A stretch of DNA of 64,000 nucleotides from Aquabacter sediminis (lineage in GTDB: Bacteria; Pseudomonadota; Alphaproteobacteria; Rhizobiales; Xanthobacteraceae), in assembly GCF_028863665.1 (NCBI RefSeq), contig NZ_JARBFX010000004.1, positions 248,001-312,000 on the forward strand, in the 5' to 3' direction. Shown piece after piece: positions 1-8,389 of the stretch; position 1 is the stretch's first letter, and each line of letters opens with the position of its first letter. The notes under the pieces are model-generated. The model worked only from the letters and a program-made list of their open reading frames with translations, did not search any database and was not told where the DNA came from. The translations under genes were made by a program, and so were the position numbers.

Positions 1-3000
1 GGCCGGCGGCCAGAACTCCGATATTTCGCCCAAGGCCGGTGGCGGTCACCGTAAAGGGCACACCTGGCGCGCCGATGAGGCTGGCCGTGGTGCCGACCGT
101 CGTGTCTCCGGCATTGTAGTAATAGCGGGCGCTCAGTTCCGGCGTAAGGGTGAAGGCACCGGCGTCGAGACGGCTCGACAGGCGCGCGCCGATGGACGGC
201 AGGATGAGGTCCAGCGTCTTCGAGGCGACGTCGAGGCCCGCAGCGCCGGCCCCGGATTCGGCGAATGCGCTTCGGGTGAGGCGATACCAGTCGAAGCCGA
301 GGCTCGGCTCGAACGTTAGGGCCCCCGCGCTCCAAACGCCGCCCGCCTTCAACGAAACCGCGAGGTTGTCCCCATCCGCGCTACCGGTTGCCATCCGCTG
401 CAGGGCGCCGAAGGACAGTGCGCGCGTGGTGGAATAGTCCGCATGCGCATAGGAGGCCGTGGCATCGAGGAACAGGTTGCCGGACTGGAGCGCGCCATAA
501 AGCGAGACCTGATAGGTGTCCGCGCTCCCATTGGCGGTGTTGGCGCCCTGCATGTTGAGGCTGCCATAGGCGAAACTGATACCGGCGAGACCGGAGCCAA
601 AGCCCTTGTCCATCCCCAGCATCACGCCCACGCCGGTCATGTCGAAGCTGCCCGGACCACCAATGCTGCCGGGCCCGCCCAGCACCCGCGCCCAGGCCGA
701 AACGCCGTCCTCATCGCCTGCCCGTCCCGGCCTGGCCACATCCGCATCTTGCAAGGTGCCGGTCGCAGCGGCCAGCGCGCCCCCAAGCCCTGAGGCGTCG
801 GAGCCTGAAACCGTCAGCATGCCCGTGGCGGCGGCCGGCAGGCCGCCCGCGTCCCGTCCCGCGCGGCGGGCAGAAATGCGATCCTCCAGGGCACGGGTGA
901 ACTGGCCCTGCTGGATGGCGCTTGCCGTCAAAAGATTGCCGATGGACACGCCGGACAACTGGTCGAGTGCATTGGCACCAGCAGAGACCGTGTCGGTGGT
1001 GTCGAGCCCGTAGAAGACGTTGTCGAGGTCCCCTTGGCTCGTGGGGCGGTAGGCGGCGTTCAGCGCCGAGGCGACTGCTTTCTGATTGGCCGTCGTCGCC
1101 GGGGCCGCGAAGTCCCGGGCGAAGGTCACCGACACCCCGTTGCCGGCATAGTGGAGCGTCTGGGACAGGAAGGGCGAAAGGTCGACCACCTCATCATAGG
1201 TGCCGGCCATGGTGCCGGTGGAGGTGACGAAGGTGAGGGTCTGGTTGATCAGCTTGTCGGTGGGGTCGGTGACGATGCGGACGGTGCCGTCGAGGGCGAG
1301 CGCGCCCGTGACCACCAATTGGTCCGCGCGCGTCGGGTCCACCTCCAGATGGTAGACGGAATTATCGGTCAGCGTCAGGTCACCGTTGATGGTGAGGGTG
1401 CCGATGGAATTGCCGGGCGCGATCAGGCCGGCTGCGACGATGCCGCCGCCCTGGTCCATGCGGCCGGTCACGATGGTCCCGGAGCCGCCGAGAACCGTGT
1501 CGGGCAGGGTTTCCAGCCGATATGTCACGAAGGGCGTGGCACTGTTGATCTTGAGCGTGCCGCCCGCCAGCGTGGTGAGCTGCCGGCCTTGTCCTTTCAC
1601 GGCCTCGCTCTGGCCATTGGCGGAGGTGTCCATGGTCGAGCGGATGTCCAAGGTTCCGGCGCCGGTCTTGGTGAGGTTGCCGTCGCCGGACACGGTATTG
1701 CCGGTGAGGGTGAGGAGCGCGCCAGCATCCGTATGGAAGGTGCCCCCTGCCTCGCCGATCGCGATGTTGCGGGTCATCTGGAAACTCCCGCTCGCCGAGA
1801 TGCCGCCGCCGCGCAGGGTCAGGAGGCCAGACCGAGCGCCCAGATTGTCATCCGTGGAAATGCGCACCAGGCCTTCATCCACCCGTGTGCCGCCCTGATA
1901 GGTGTTGAGGCCTGCGAGTGTGAGCGTGGCCTCACCCTGCTTGATGAGGGAACCGGTGCCGCCGATCACGCCGGCATAGGTTTCATCGCGCACGTCGATA
2001 TTGGCCACGTGCGGCATGGTCAGGGTGACCGGCGCGCCATAGTCGAGCCGGTCGGAGTTCATGGCGAACGCGGCGATGATGGCGTGGCCCGCCGTGGTGG
2101 GGTGGAACTGGTCCCAGAACAGGAAGGTCTCGGCTGCGGTCTTCGAGCAGCCATTGACGAAGTTGCCGGTTTCCGAATCCACGCAATTGTTCTGAACGTC
2201 GGTGAAGCCGTAGGCTGCGGGGTTTGACTGGATTTCCTTGAACAGGGCGGCCGCATCGACCACCACCATGCGGGTGAGGGCGTTGCCTGCCGCAAAACTG
2301 GTTCCAAGAGCGTACATGCTTTCCTTCAGCGACCGGTTCATGCTGGTAATGGCATCGCTCAAGGCGGCCTTGTCGTCGGGTGCCAGGGTCTTGAACTTGG
2401 GCGAGGTGGACGCGTCCGGCAGCGTCAGGACCATGTATGTGACGCCATTCTCCGCCACGTCCCGCCGGGCCTGGAACGCCGCATTCATCTTGGTGAGGTC
2501 GGCCGGGATGTTCTTGAGGATGAGGTCGCGCTGGAAAGTGGGCGAGCGGAGCTGTTCCGCCGTCAGGCCGAGGAGGCTTGGAAACGTGTCGAAGGCATCG
2601 GCATCCACATAGGGTTGCCGGAAATTGTTGCCGCCGATCCAGAGCGTGACCAGGGGATGCGCGCCATACTGGGAGGCGGGACTGAGCGTGGGGTTCAGCC
2701 AGCCAGTCGTCTTGGTGAGGCCGTTGGCGAACTGGTCCACCTGAGCTTCCAGATGCGTGACAAAGGTCTGAACGCTTTGCCGATAGGCCGTTCCGGTGAC
2801 CGCTCCGCCCCAGGACAGATTGTGGTCTGCCACGTAGGGCAGGCCCTCGTTCGCGGCGAGGTATTCCAGCCAAACGCGGCCGTTGGAGAACCGGCCGTCA
2901 TCGTAGTTCGGCCCCTTGGGGGCCACGTAGCGACTGGGTGCGAAACGTTTGAGATAGTGGTAGGTGCGGCCGGTATCGCTCAGGCTGTCTCCCACCGACC

Positions 3001-3088
3001 AGATGGACGTGTATTGAAGATCCGCTCCGGAGGCGAGCGCCGTGGAGGACAGGAGGGCCAGCGAAAAAACGGTCAAGCCAAGCTTCAA
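1..3088 (-). CDS. GDSL-esterase autotransporter, 3' end beyond the window
   Basis: One uninterrupted reverse-strand frame runs from about 3088 to the window edge, so the C-terminus is missing. It starts with a signal peptide (LTVFSLALLSSTALA), then a GDSL hydrolase domain: block I SVGDSLSDTG, a GGNN variant of block III (WIGGNNF) and block V DQFHPTTAGH, which carries the catalytic Asp/His. After about 350 residues comes an autotransporter-associated beta-strand repeat (IKQGEATLTLAGLNTYQGG), a glycine/threonine-rich passenger stalk, and the first part of an autotransporter barrel (around VSAWARVLG, near position 700). The family exports a surface esterase or lipase by type V secretion. The TTG at 3088 is chosen because a GGGGG ribosome site lies 5 bases upstream and a promoter predicts transcription from about 3110; a GTG at 3100 lacks such a site. 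Substrate unknown. Confidence 0.88.
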   Translation of the reverse strand, partial: MKLGLTVFSLALLSSTALASGADLQYTSIWSVGDSLSDTGRTYHYLKRFAPSRYVAPKGPNYDDGRFSNGRVWLEYLAANEGLPYVADHNLSWGGAVTGTAYRQSVQTFVTHLEAQVDQFANGLTKTTGWLNPTLSPASQYGAHPLVTLWIGGNNFRQPYVDADAFDTFPSLLGLTAEQLRSPTFQRDLILKNIPADLTKMNAAFQARRDVAENGVTYMVLTLPDASTSPKFKTLAPDDKAALSDAITSMNRSLKESMYALGTSFAAGNALTRMVVVDAAALFKEIQSNPAAYGFTDVQNNCVDSETGNFVNGCSKTAAETFLFWDQFHPTTAGHAIIAAFAMNSDRLDYGAPVTLTMPHVANIDVRDETYAGVIGGTGSLIKQGEATLTLAGLNTYQGGTRVDEGLVRISTDDNLGARSGLLTLRGGGISASGSFQMTRNIAIGEAGGTFHTDAGALLTLTGNTVSGDGNLTKTGAGTLDIRSTMDTSANGQSEAVKGQGRQLTTLAGGTLKINSATPFVTYRLETLPDTVLGGSGTIVTGRMDQGGGIVAAGLIAPGNSIGTLTINGDLTLTDNSVYHLEVDPTRADQLVVTGALALDGTVRIVTDPTDKLINQTLTFVTSTGTMAGTYDEVVDLSPFLSQTLHYAGNGVSVTFARDFAAPATTANQKAVASALNAAYRPTSQGDLDNVFYGLDTTDTVSAGANALDQLSGVSIGNLLTASAIQQGQFTRALEDRISARRAGRDAGGLPAAATGMLTVSGSDASGLGGALAAATGTLQDADVARPGRAGDEDGVSAWARVLGGPGSIGGPGSFDMTGVGVMLGMDKGFGSGLAGISFAYGSLNMQGANTANGSADTYQVSLYGALQSGNLFLDATASYAHADYSTTRALSFGALQRMATGSADGDNLAVSLKAGGVWSAGALTFEPSLGFDWYRLTRSAFAESGAGAAGLDVASKTLDLILPSIGARLSSRLDAGAFTLTPELSARYYYNAGDTTVGTTASLIGAPGVPFTVTATGLGRNIGVLAAG

Positions 3089-3116
3089 GATGTCCCCCAC
3101 ACAGCAAAGTGCGCGG

Positions 3117-3145
3117 AGGCTAGAAATCACCCTGAGCTTGGTCAA
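3117..3145 (-). promoter_or_regulatory. Sigma70-type promoter of the autotransporter
   Basis: On the reverse strand TTGACC (3145-3140) is followed, after exactly 17 bases, by TAGCCT (3122-3117). The predicted start of transcription near 3110 leaves a 5' leader of about 22 bases that holds the GGGGG ribosome site. The surrounding 40 bases are clearly richer in A and T than the neighbouring genes. Confidence 0.6.
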
Positions 3146-3189
3146 TGAAATAAAACGAAATATTGCTGTGAGAGTGGCTGCAATTTCGG

Positions 3190-4422
3190 TCAGCTGCCCC
3201 ATCGTTGTGGCCGATAAAAGGTGTGAACGCCGATCTTGTCCAGCTTTCTCATCTCACGCACCCAGCGGGGGTGTACCCAATAGGCGTGGTAATGGGTGGC
3301 TCTTCCCACGCTGGGCAGCCACAATTTTCCGTCCAGCATGTCGGCGGAGATCTGTTTGGCCTGGACCCACATGTCGGGCTCGCGGATCACGTCCGGGACA
3401 TCGTCGCAGGCGAAGGTGAACTGGCAGGCGAGGTGGCGGTGGGCGTTCTGGTAGACGGTCTTGCAGACGTCCGCCGGGTAATAGCCGGAGAAGACGCGGT
3501 TCATGATCACCTGCGCCACCGCGATCTGCCCGCGCTTGGGTTCGCCACGACTTTCGTAATAGATGGCCTCGGCCAGGCACTTCTCGGCCTGCGCGCGCTC
3601 CGCGCCCATCAAGGAGAGCCGGATGGCGGGCGTGACGATGCTGGGCATGGCGGGCTCTTCGCCCTCCGTGCCGTCCTCCGCATGCTGGAAGGTGAGGGCG
3701 GGAAACAGGCGGGTATCGCGCCCGAAGATGAGGCTTGCATCCCGCTGGACCGGCTGGTCGGCGCCCCAGGAATCCATCAGGGCGGCCAGCTGCGCCTCGG
3801 CGTCACTGGGAGCGCTGCTGTCGGTGCTGGCCTCGGTCCGGTCATCATCTGCCCCGGCAGGCGGGGTGGCCTCAAGGCCAGCGACCTCCGGGCCCGCGGG
3901 CGCTGCCAACTCGCCTTCGGAGAGGGCCAGCGGATCTTCGGCCGCATCGTCCACCAGGCCCGGCAAGGTGAGCAGCGTATCGAGTGCCAGTTCCAGATAG
4001 GCCAAGCCGGCCGCCGGTTCAGGACCGAACAGGTCCGCCGCAGCTTCCCCGGAGAGAGCCGGGGCGGTGATTTCCGGTGCCAGCAGGTCCGGTCCCATCG
4101 GGTCCGGCGCGGGGCCGCCCTCGCTCCCCTTGGTGAGGGTCCCCAGCACCAGAGGGGGAGGAAAGGCCTCCGCCGACGCGCCGGCGGCGCTGTCCGCGAT
4201 GGAAGCTGGCAGATCCTGCCATTCAAGTGTGGCGACGCGCAATGCCCGCATGGGGCCGGCCAGGAGACCCGGCTGGGCCCGGTCCGCAGCCGAGCGGGAG
4301 AGGAAGGCGTCGGACGGCAGGCTTTGCGCATGGCCCGGGGCGGGCGACAGGCAAAGAGCCAGCGCGCACGCGGCCGGCGTGAGCAGGCGGGCGGATCTGC
4401 GCGGAGCAGCAGGAGCCGGCAT
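3190..4422 (-). CDS. SleB/CwlJ-family cell wall hydrolase
   Basis: About 410 residues. A signal peptide (ending near GHAQ) is followed by some 230 low-complexity Ala/Pro/Glu-rich residues and then a C-terminal Hydrolase_2 (SleB) domain over the last 140 residues: [14 protein letters not shown] carries the presumed catalytic Glu, followed by [18 protein letters not shown] and the CQFTFACDD segment. The family cleaves peptidoglycan, and alphaproteobacterial members are periplasmic. An ATG at 4428 is possible, but its GAGGA site would be only 2 bases away; for the ATG at 4422 the gap is 8, so that start is used. It stands alone between the autotransporter and meaB. The exact bond cut (muramidase or amidase) cannot be told. 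Confidence 0.87.
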   Translation of the reverse strand: MPAPAAPRRSARLLTPAACALALCLSPAPGHAQSLPSDAFLSRSAADRAQPGLLAGPMRALRVATLEWQDLPASIADSAAGASAEAFPPPLVLGTLTKGSEGGPAPDPMGPDLLAPEITAPALSGEAAADLFGPEPAAGLAYLELALDTLLTLPGLVDDAAEDPLALSEGELAAPAGPEVAGLEATPPAGADDDRTEASTDSSAPSDAEAQLAALMDSWGADQPVQRDASLIFGRDTRLFPALTFQHAEDGTEGEEPAMPSIVTPAIRLSLMGAERAQAEKCLAEAIYYESRGEPKRGQIAVAQVIMNRVFSGYYPADVCKTVYQNAHRHLACQFTFACDDVPDVIREPDMWVQAKQISADMLDGKLWLPSVGRATHYHAYWVHPRWVREMRKLDKIGVHTFYRPQRWGS

Positions 4423-4557
4423 GACCATCGTCCTCGATCGCCAGGGCGCCCCTTGCCCCCGTCAGCGGAATGCTGCCGGCCGCGCGCCCGCTGCCGAGGC
4501 TTGGCCCCGGTTGTCCAGGGGGCCTCGGCGGCATATCGAGAAAATCGCCCATTAAGC

Positions 4558-5493
4558 TTACGGGGTGGTTAAGCGCCGCGCGAACGCGGCCTCCCGGGTG
4601 AAGGGGCCGCCGGCCGGCAGTTCCATGCGGCGGGCACGCGCCAGCCCTTCCGTGCCGAAGCGGACCCGGATCGCCTCCTCCACCCAGCGCGCCTCTTGGG
4701 CCTTGCGGCGCGCATCCGCCCGTCCGCCCTCGGAAAGATGGAGTTGATGGTCCCGCACCGACTGTGAGAAGGCCGGGAGACCCTCTCCCGTGGCTGCCGA
4801 CAAGCGGATCACCGGCACCTGCCAGCCGCCCCCGCTTCCCGCCAGGGACAGGGCGCCCGTCACATCCGCGGCCGCGCGGCGCGCGATTTCCGCCATGTCG
4901 GCTTTCGTGACGACGATGATGTCGGGTAATTCCATCACGCCCGCCTTCATGAATTGCAGGCTGTCACCCGAAGCGGGCTGGATGCACAGCACGACCGTGT
5001 CGGCCACGAGGTCTATGTCGGCCTCCGACTGGCCCACGCCGACCGTTTCGACGATCACACGGTCATAGACCGCCCGCAGCAGGGCCACCGCCGCCACCGC
5101 ATCGTCCGACAGGCCCCCCAGCCTGTCGCGTGCGGCCATGGAGCGCACGAACACACCACGATCTTCCGGATCGGTCTGGATGCGGGCGCGGTCTCCCAGA
5201 AGGGCGCCGCCCGTGCGGCGGGAGGAAGGGTCCACCGCCAGGACGGCAATGGTTTCGCCGGCCGCGCGGGCCTGGCGCACCAGGGCATTGGTGAGGGTGG
5301 ACTTGCCCACCCCCGGCGGGCCGGTCAGCCCAAGCACATGGGCACGCGCGGACTGGACGGCCGCGTCGAGCAGGGCGGTCAGATCGGCGGAGCCGCGCGC
5401 GGTCTCCACAGCGGCGAGTGCGCCGGCCATGGCGCGCTTGCCGCCGGACCTGAGGACTTCAAGGCTGGGAATCGAAGGGCGGGGACGCTGCAT
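4558..5493 (-). CDS. meaB: MeaB/ArgK-type G3E GTPase, methylmalonyl-CoA mutase chaperone
   Basis: 311 residues, the usual length for MeaB. G1 loop GLTGPPGVGKST, the AVDPSSRRTGGALLGDRARI segment, G3 region VETVGVGQSEADI and G4 VTKADM are all present. In this family the protein loads and protects adenosylcobalamin-dependent acyl-CoA mutases, using GTP to proofread cofactor transfer. The mutase subunits are not in the window, so the partner (methylmalonyl-CoA mutase or a related mutase such as ethylmalonyl-CoA mutase) must be encoded elsewhere. No clear ribosome site precedes the ATG. The stop TAA lies 135 bases from the SleB-type gene, which probably has its own promoter. Confidence 0.92.
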   Translation of the reverse strand: MQRPRPSIPSLEVLRSGGKRAMAGALAAVETARGSADLTALLDAAVQSARAHVLGLTGPPGVGKSTLTNALVRQARAAGETIAVLAVDPSSRRTGGALLGDRARIQTDPEDRGVFVRSMAARDRLGGLSDDAVAAVALLRAVYDRVIVETVGVGQSEADIDLVADTVVLCIQPASGDSLQFMKAGVMELPDIIVVTKADMAEIARRAAADVTGALSLAGSGGGWQVPVIRLSAATGEGLPAFSQSVRDHQLHLSEGGRADARRKAQEARWVEEAIRVRFGTEGLARARRMELPAGGPFTREAAFARRLTTP

Positions 5494-5676
5494 GGCACAA
5501 GCTTAATGCAGGTGCGAAGGCTTGGCACCCGGAGGGCGGCCGACATGCGTCATGCCGGCCGTCGCCAAGGCACTGGCGCGGGCCCAACGGAACAATGCCG
5601 GCCTGGATGGGGGAGAGCGAGTGAACCGTTCTCGCCAGTTGAAATCTGGAGACGCAGAGAGCGAGATGAAACGAAA

Positions 5677-5706
5677 AAAAGGCGTCGACTTGCGTCGACG
5701 CCTTTT
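5677..5706. terminator. Bidirectional rho-independent terminator
   Basis: A perfect 13-base-pair stem (AAAAGGCGTCGAC, 5677-5689, with its complement at 5694-5706) closes a TTGC loop, with A-rich and T-rich flanks on both sides. It lies 46 bases past the stop of the reverse-strand lipoprotein gene, so it should end that transcript before it reaches meaB. Confidence 0.85.
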
Positions 5707-5752
5707 CCACTGATCGGAACCGTGCGGGGGAACGAAACCGATCAATAGCTCT

Positions 5753-6061
5753 TCATTGGCAATAGGCTTTCGGAACCGTCATCACTTGGCCACTGTTGTC
5801 GCTATAATAGCAGCGACCATTATTCCAGAAATAATATGTACTCTGCTGCTGCTGGTTCAGGGCTCCGCCCAGGATCGCACCGGTCGCTCCGCCGATCACC
5901 GCGCCCGCCGCTGCACCCCTTGCGTTACCCGAGACCGCTCCACCAATGATCGCCCCTGTGATGCCCCCCATCACCGCCCCCGCCGCCACATCGTCCTGGG
6001 CGACCCCGGCGCCTGGAAGGCAACTGGCCAGAAGCAGCACTGCCATGACCTTCTTCCACAT
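5753..6061 (-). CDS. Small glycine-zipper lipoprotein
   Basis: 102 residues. The signal sequence MWKKVMAVLLLASC ends in a plausible lipobox (LASC). Two glycine-zipper stretches follow (AAGAVMGGITGAIIGGAVSG, then a second copy AAAGAVIGGATGAILGGAL), and a C-terminal aromatic segment (YYFWNNGRCYYSD). Glycine-zipper lipoproteins of this layout are outer-membrane-associated proteins of unclear function. The ATG at 6061 is chosen because GGAG lies just upstream and the signal peptide starts there; the frame stays open upstream to 6139, but those 26 residues do not look like an export signal. It is a single-gene unit with a strong terminator. Confidence 0.78.
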   Translation of the reverse strand: MWKKVMAVLLLASCLPGAGVAQDDVAAGAVMGGITGAIIGGAVSGNARGAAAGAVIGGATGAILGGALNQQQQSTYYFWNNGRCYYSDNSGQVMTVPKAYCQ

Positions 6062-6440
6062 CTCACAGCTCCGACTCGATCCCTTTCGGATATCGACCGA
6101 ACCTTGTGCGACGCTTTCAAAAGCTAGTTCCACCAACATGAACGGGAGATGAGCGAGAGGTGTGAATGCAATTTTGGAGGTATTATGTCAGCGAATCTCG
6201 GTTCTCTAACCGCTTGATACTCTTGCCAAGCTCGAGGTGCCGAATTTGCGCAACATTATGAAATATCTCGAAAAATTCTGGCTATAAAGGGTGCGATGGG
6301 TCGCTCGATCACGGGCGCGTGATCGCTGAGGCAGTTTCGCGCGCTGCGCCGCACGCGGATGATGCGCGAGAATGCGTGGCAACCCTTGCCTTGCGTGCCT
6401 CTCTTGGGCACGGTGCTGCCTCTTTCGGGAGACGTGTGAG
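6062..6440. other. 379-base divergent intergenic region
   Basis: It holds the start regions of the lipoprotein gene (leftward) and the rhodanese gene (rightward). The middle (6120-6300) is AT-rich compared with the genes. An 8-base-pair inverted repeat, CGATCACG/CGTGATCG with a 4-base gap, occupies 6306-6325, and a TATAAA lies near 6285; neither has a convincing -35 partner. No further gene is seen. Confidence 0.4.
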
Positions 6441-6782
6441 ATGAGTGAGTTCAATCCGTTTGGCGGCCGAATCGTCCATCTGTCTCCCCAGGAGGTTCAG
6501 GCTGGCCTTGATGACGGCACCGTCCTGCTGGTGGATGTCCGCGAGCCGAACGAGATCGCGGCGGAGCGCATTCCCGGCGCCGTCAATATGCCGCTCAACA
6601 GCTTCGATCCGGCGGGCTTGCCGGACCCGGAGGGCAAGCGCCTGGTCTTCTCGTGCCGGTCCGGGCAGCGGTCGCAGAAGGCGGCCGCGCTCGCTCAGGC
6701 CGCCGGCCTGCCCTATGTGGAGCACATGCAGGGCGGCATTCTCGGCTGGAAGGACGCCGGCTTCGAGACCCTCAAGGGCTGA
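6441..6782 (+). CDS. Single-domain rhodanese-like sulfurtransferase
   Basis: 113 residues, one rhodanese domain. It contains VLLVDVREPNE, the AERIPGAVNMPL segment and the active-site loop CRSGQRS, with the catalytic Cys in place, and ends in the conserved GGILGWKDAG. Such proteins carry persulfide sulfur or transfer it from thiosulfate, usually in the cytoplasm; no signal peptide is seen. The start at 6441 has a GGGAG site 9 bases upstream. It converges on the signalling operon, only 14 bases from its last stop, with no clear terminator between them. Confidence 0.88.
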   Translation: MSEFNPFGGRIVHLSPQEVQAGLDDGTVLLVDVREPNEIAAERIPGAVNMPLNSFDPAGLPDPEGKRLVFSCRSGQRSQKAAALAQAAGLPYVEHMQGGILGWKDAGFETLKG

Positions 6783-6796
6783 AGCCGGGCGCGCTC

Positions 6797-7942
6797 TCAG
6801 GCCCGACCCTCCGGCCGAAGCGGGAAGGTCAGGCGCACGCACGTCCCGGGCGATGCGGCAAGAAACGCCAGGTGCGCGCCAAGCTTGGAGGCCATGGCGC
6901 GCACGATGCGATTGCCGAGCCCGGTGCCCTTGCTGTGTTCCTGCGGCATGCCCACCCCCTCGTCCGCCACGTCCAGGCGAACCTCGCCGTCCGAATGGGT
7001 CAGGTCCACCCGCACGGGGCCCGATCCGCTGGGATAGGCGTATTTGGAGGCGTTGATCACCAGTTCGGTGACGATTACGCCGATGGCCACGGCCCTGTCC
7101 GGATCGATCTCCAGCGGGTCGGAACGCACCTGAAGGGTGACCCCCACCTCCCCATGCCGCGCAGAGACCTGAAGGTCCTCCGCGAGGGCCGCCAGATACT
7201 GGTCGAGCGCGACGCTTGCCACGTCCTCGGAGGTGTAGAGGCGCCGATGCACCTGCGCCACCGCGGCGACGCGGCCGCGGGCGGACTGGAGGGCATCCTG
7301 CACTTCCGGATTGTCGGTGGCGCTGGCCTGGACGTGCAGCAGGGACACGATGATCTGCAGGGAGTTGCCCACCCGGTGATTCATCTCCCGCAACAGCAGC
7401 GCCCGTTCCGCGGCCAGCGCCTCGAAGCGGTCGCGGGCGGCGCGGATCTCCGCCTCGGCGGCCTCATGGGCGCGTCGCATGCGCACGGTCTCGATGGCCG
7501 CGTCGATGGCCGAGCGGAGCAGTTCGATGAAGTCGCTCTGGACTTCCTTGATCACATAGTCGACCGCACCGGCCTTGAGCGCGGCAACGGCCACGCGGCT
7601 TTCCTGGGTGCCGGTCACATAGACCACGGGCGGCGGGTCGGGCAGGCGGCGGATGTCGGCAAGAGTGGAGAGGCCATCCTGGCCGGGCATGAAATGGTCG
7701 AGCGCGACCACGTCGATACCCCCGGCGGCAATGCGCATGAGCCCTGCCGCCCCGGTGGGGGCCGTCTCGACGGCATAGCCCAGGCGCTCCAGCTTCCGGC
7801 GCACCAGGCTGGAAAGGCCAGGATCGTCATCGATATAAAGCACCCGTCGCGGGCGCGCGGATAGGTCCGCTGCGTCTGCGGAAGGCTCCGCACCCTCGCT
7901 GCCGATGGCCGCCTCCACCCGTGAACTGTCAGTCATGGCCAT
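6797..7942 (-). CDS. Response-regulator / HWE-type histidine kinase hybrid
   Basis: 381 residues. An N-terminal receiver (about 32-150) carries VLYIDDD, the phospho-acceptor in ALDHFMPGQDG, and the conserved Lys in VDYVIKE. A short coiled linker leads to a HisKA_2/HWE dimerisation helix with the phospho-His in LLREMNHRVGNSLQII, then an ATPase domain with VTELVINASKYAYP and DEGVGMP. HWE kinases are common in alphaproteobacteria and often serve light or general-stress pathways. It is the last gene of a three-gene operon, 9 bases after the receiver gene. The receiver at the N-terminus suggests that it is itself a phosphorelay target. An alternative start lies at 7936. Confidence 0.9.
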   Translation of the reverse strand: MAMTDSSRVEAAIGSEGAEPSADAADLSARPRRVLYIDDDPGLSSLVRRKLERLGYAVETAPTGAAGLMRIAAGGIDVVALDHFMPGQDGLSTLADIRRLPDPPPVVYVTGTQESRVAVAALKAGAVDYVIKEVQSDFIELLRSAIDAAIETVRMRRAHEAAEAEIRAARDRFEALAAERALLLREMNHRVGNSLQIIVSLLHVQASATDNPEVQDALQSARGRVAAVAQVHRRLYTSEDVASVALDQYLAALAEDLQVSARHGEVGVTLQVRSDPLEIDPDRAVAIGVIVTELVINASKYAYPSGSGPVRVDLTHSDGEVRLDVADEGVGMPQEHSKGTGLGNRIVRAMASKLGAHLAFLAASPGTCVRLTFPLRPEGRA

Positions 7943-7951
7943 GATGCCACA

Positions 7952-8389
7952 TCATTTCGCCTCGGGAACCTGGATCACCGAGAAGAACAGGCCGAGCTGG
8001 CGGATCGCATTGGCGAAGTTCTCGTAATTGACCGGCTTGGTCACATAGACATTGGCGCCGAGGTCGTAGCAGCGCTGGATCTCGCGCTTGTCGTCGGTGG
8101 TGGTGAGCACCACGACCGGAGACCGCTTGAGGTGTTCGTTTTCCTTGATGCGCTTGAGGATATCGACGCCGGTCATGTCCGGCAGGTTGAGATCCAGCAG
8201 CACCAGGAGGGCCTTGCCGGCATTGACGGCGCCCGTGCCGTCGGCACCGAACAGGTGCTTGATGGCGCTCGTGCCATCCCGGAAGGGAGTGATCTCGTTC
8301 ATCACGCCGGCGCGGCGGATGTTCTTCTCGATCAGGCGGGCGTGGCCTTCATCGTCCTCGATCATCACGATGGAAACGTGCTCAACCAT
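7952..8389 (-). CDS. Single-domain response regulator (Rcp1 type)
   Basis: 145 residues forming one CheY-like receiver: acidic pocket MIEDDE, phospho-acceptor Asp in VLLDLNLPDMTG, VVVLTTTDD with the conserved Thr, and the Lys in VYVTKPVN. The longer beta4-alpha4 region and C-terminal extension match receivers paired with phytochrome-like kinases. There is no output domain, so it should pass phosphate on or act by protein contact. Its start overlaps the end of the kinase gene by 8 bases, which argues for translational coupling and for that kinase as its donor. Confidence 0.92.
   Translation of the reverse strand: MVEHVSIVMIEDDEGHARLIEKNIRRAGVMNEITPFRDGTSAIKHLFGADGTGAVNAGKALLVLLDLNLPDMTGVDILKRIKENEHLKRSPVVVLTTTDDKREIQRCYDLGANVYVTKPVNYENFANAIRQLGLFFSVIQVPEAK

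Noticed and set aside
1034-2227. A 397-codon forward open frame within the autotransporter
   Set aside because: The reverse frame carries the GDSL blocks and the autotransporter repeat; the forward frame is a Gly/Ala/His-rich shadow.
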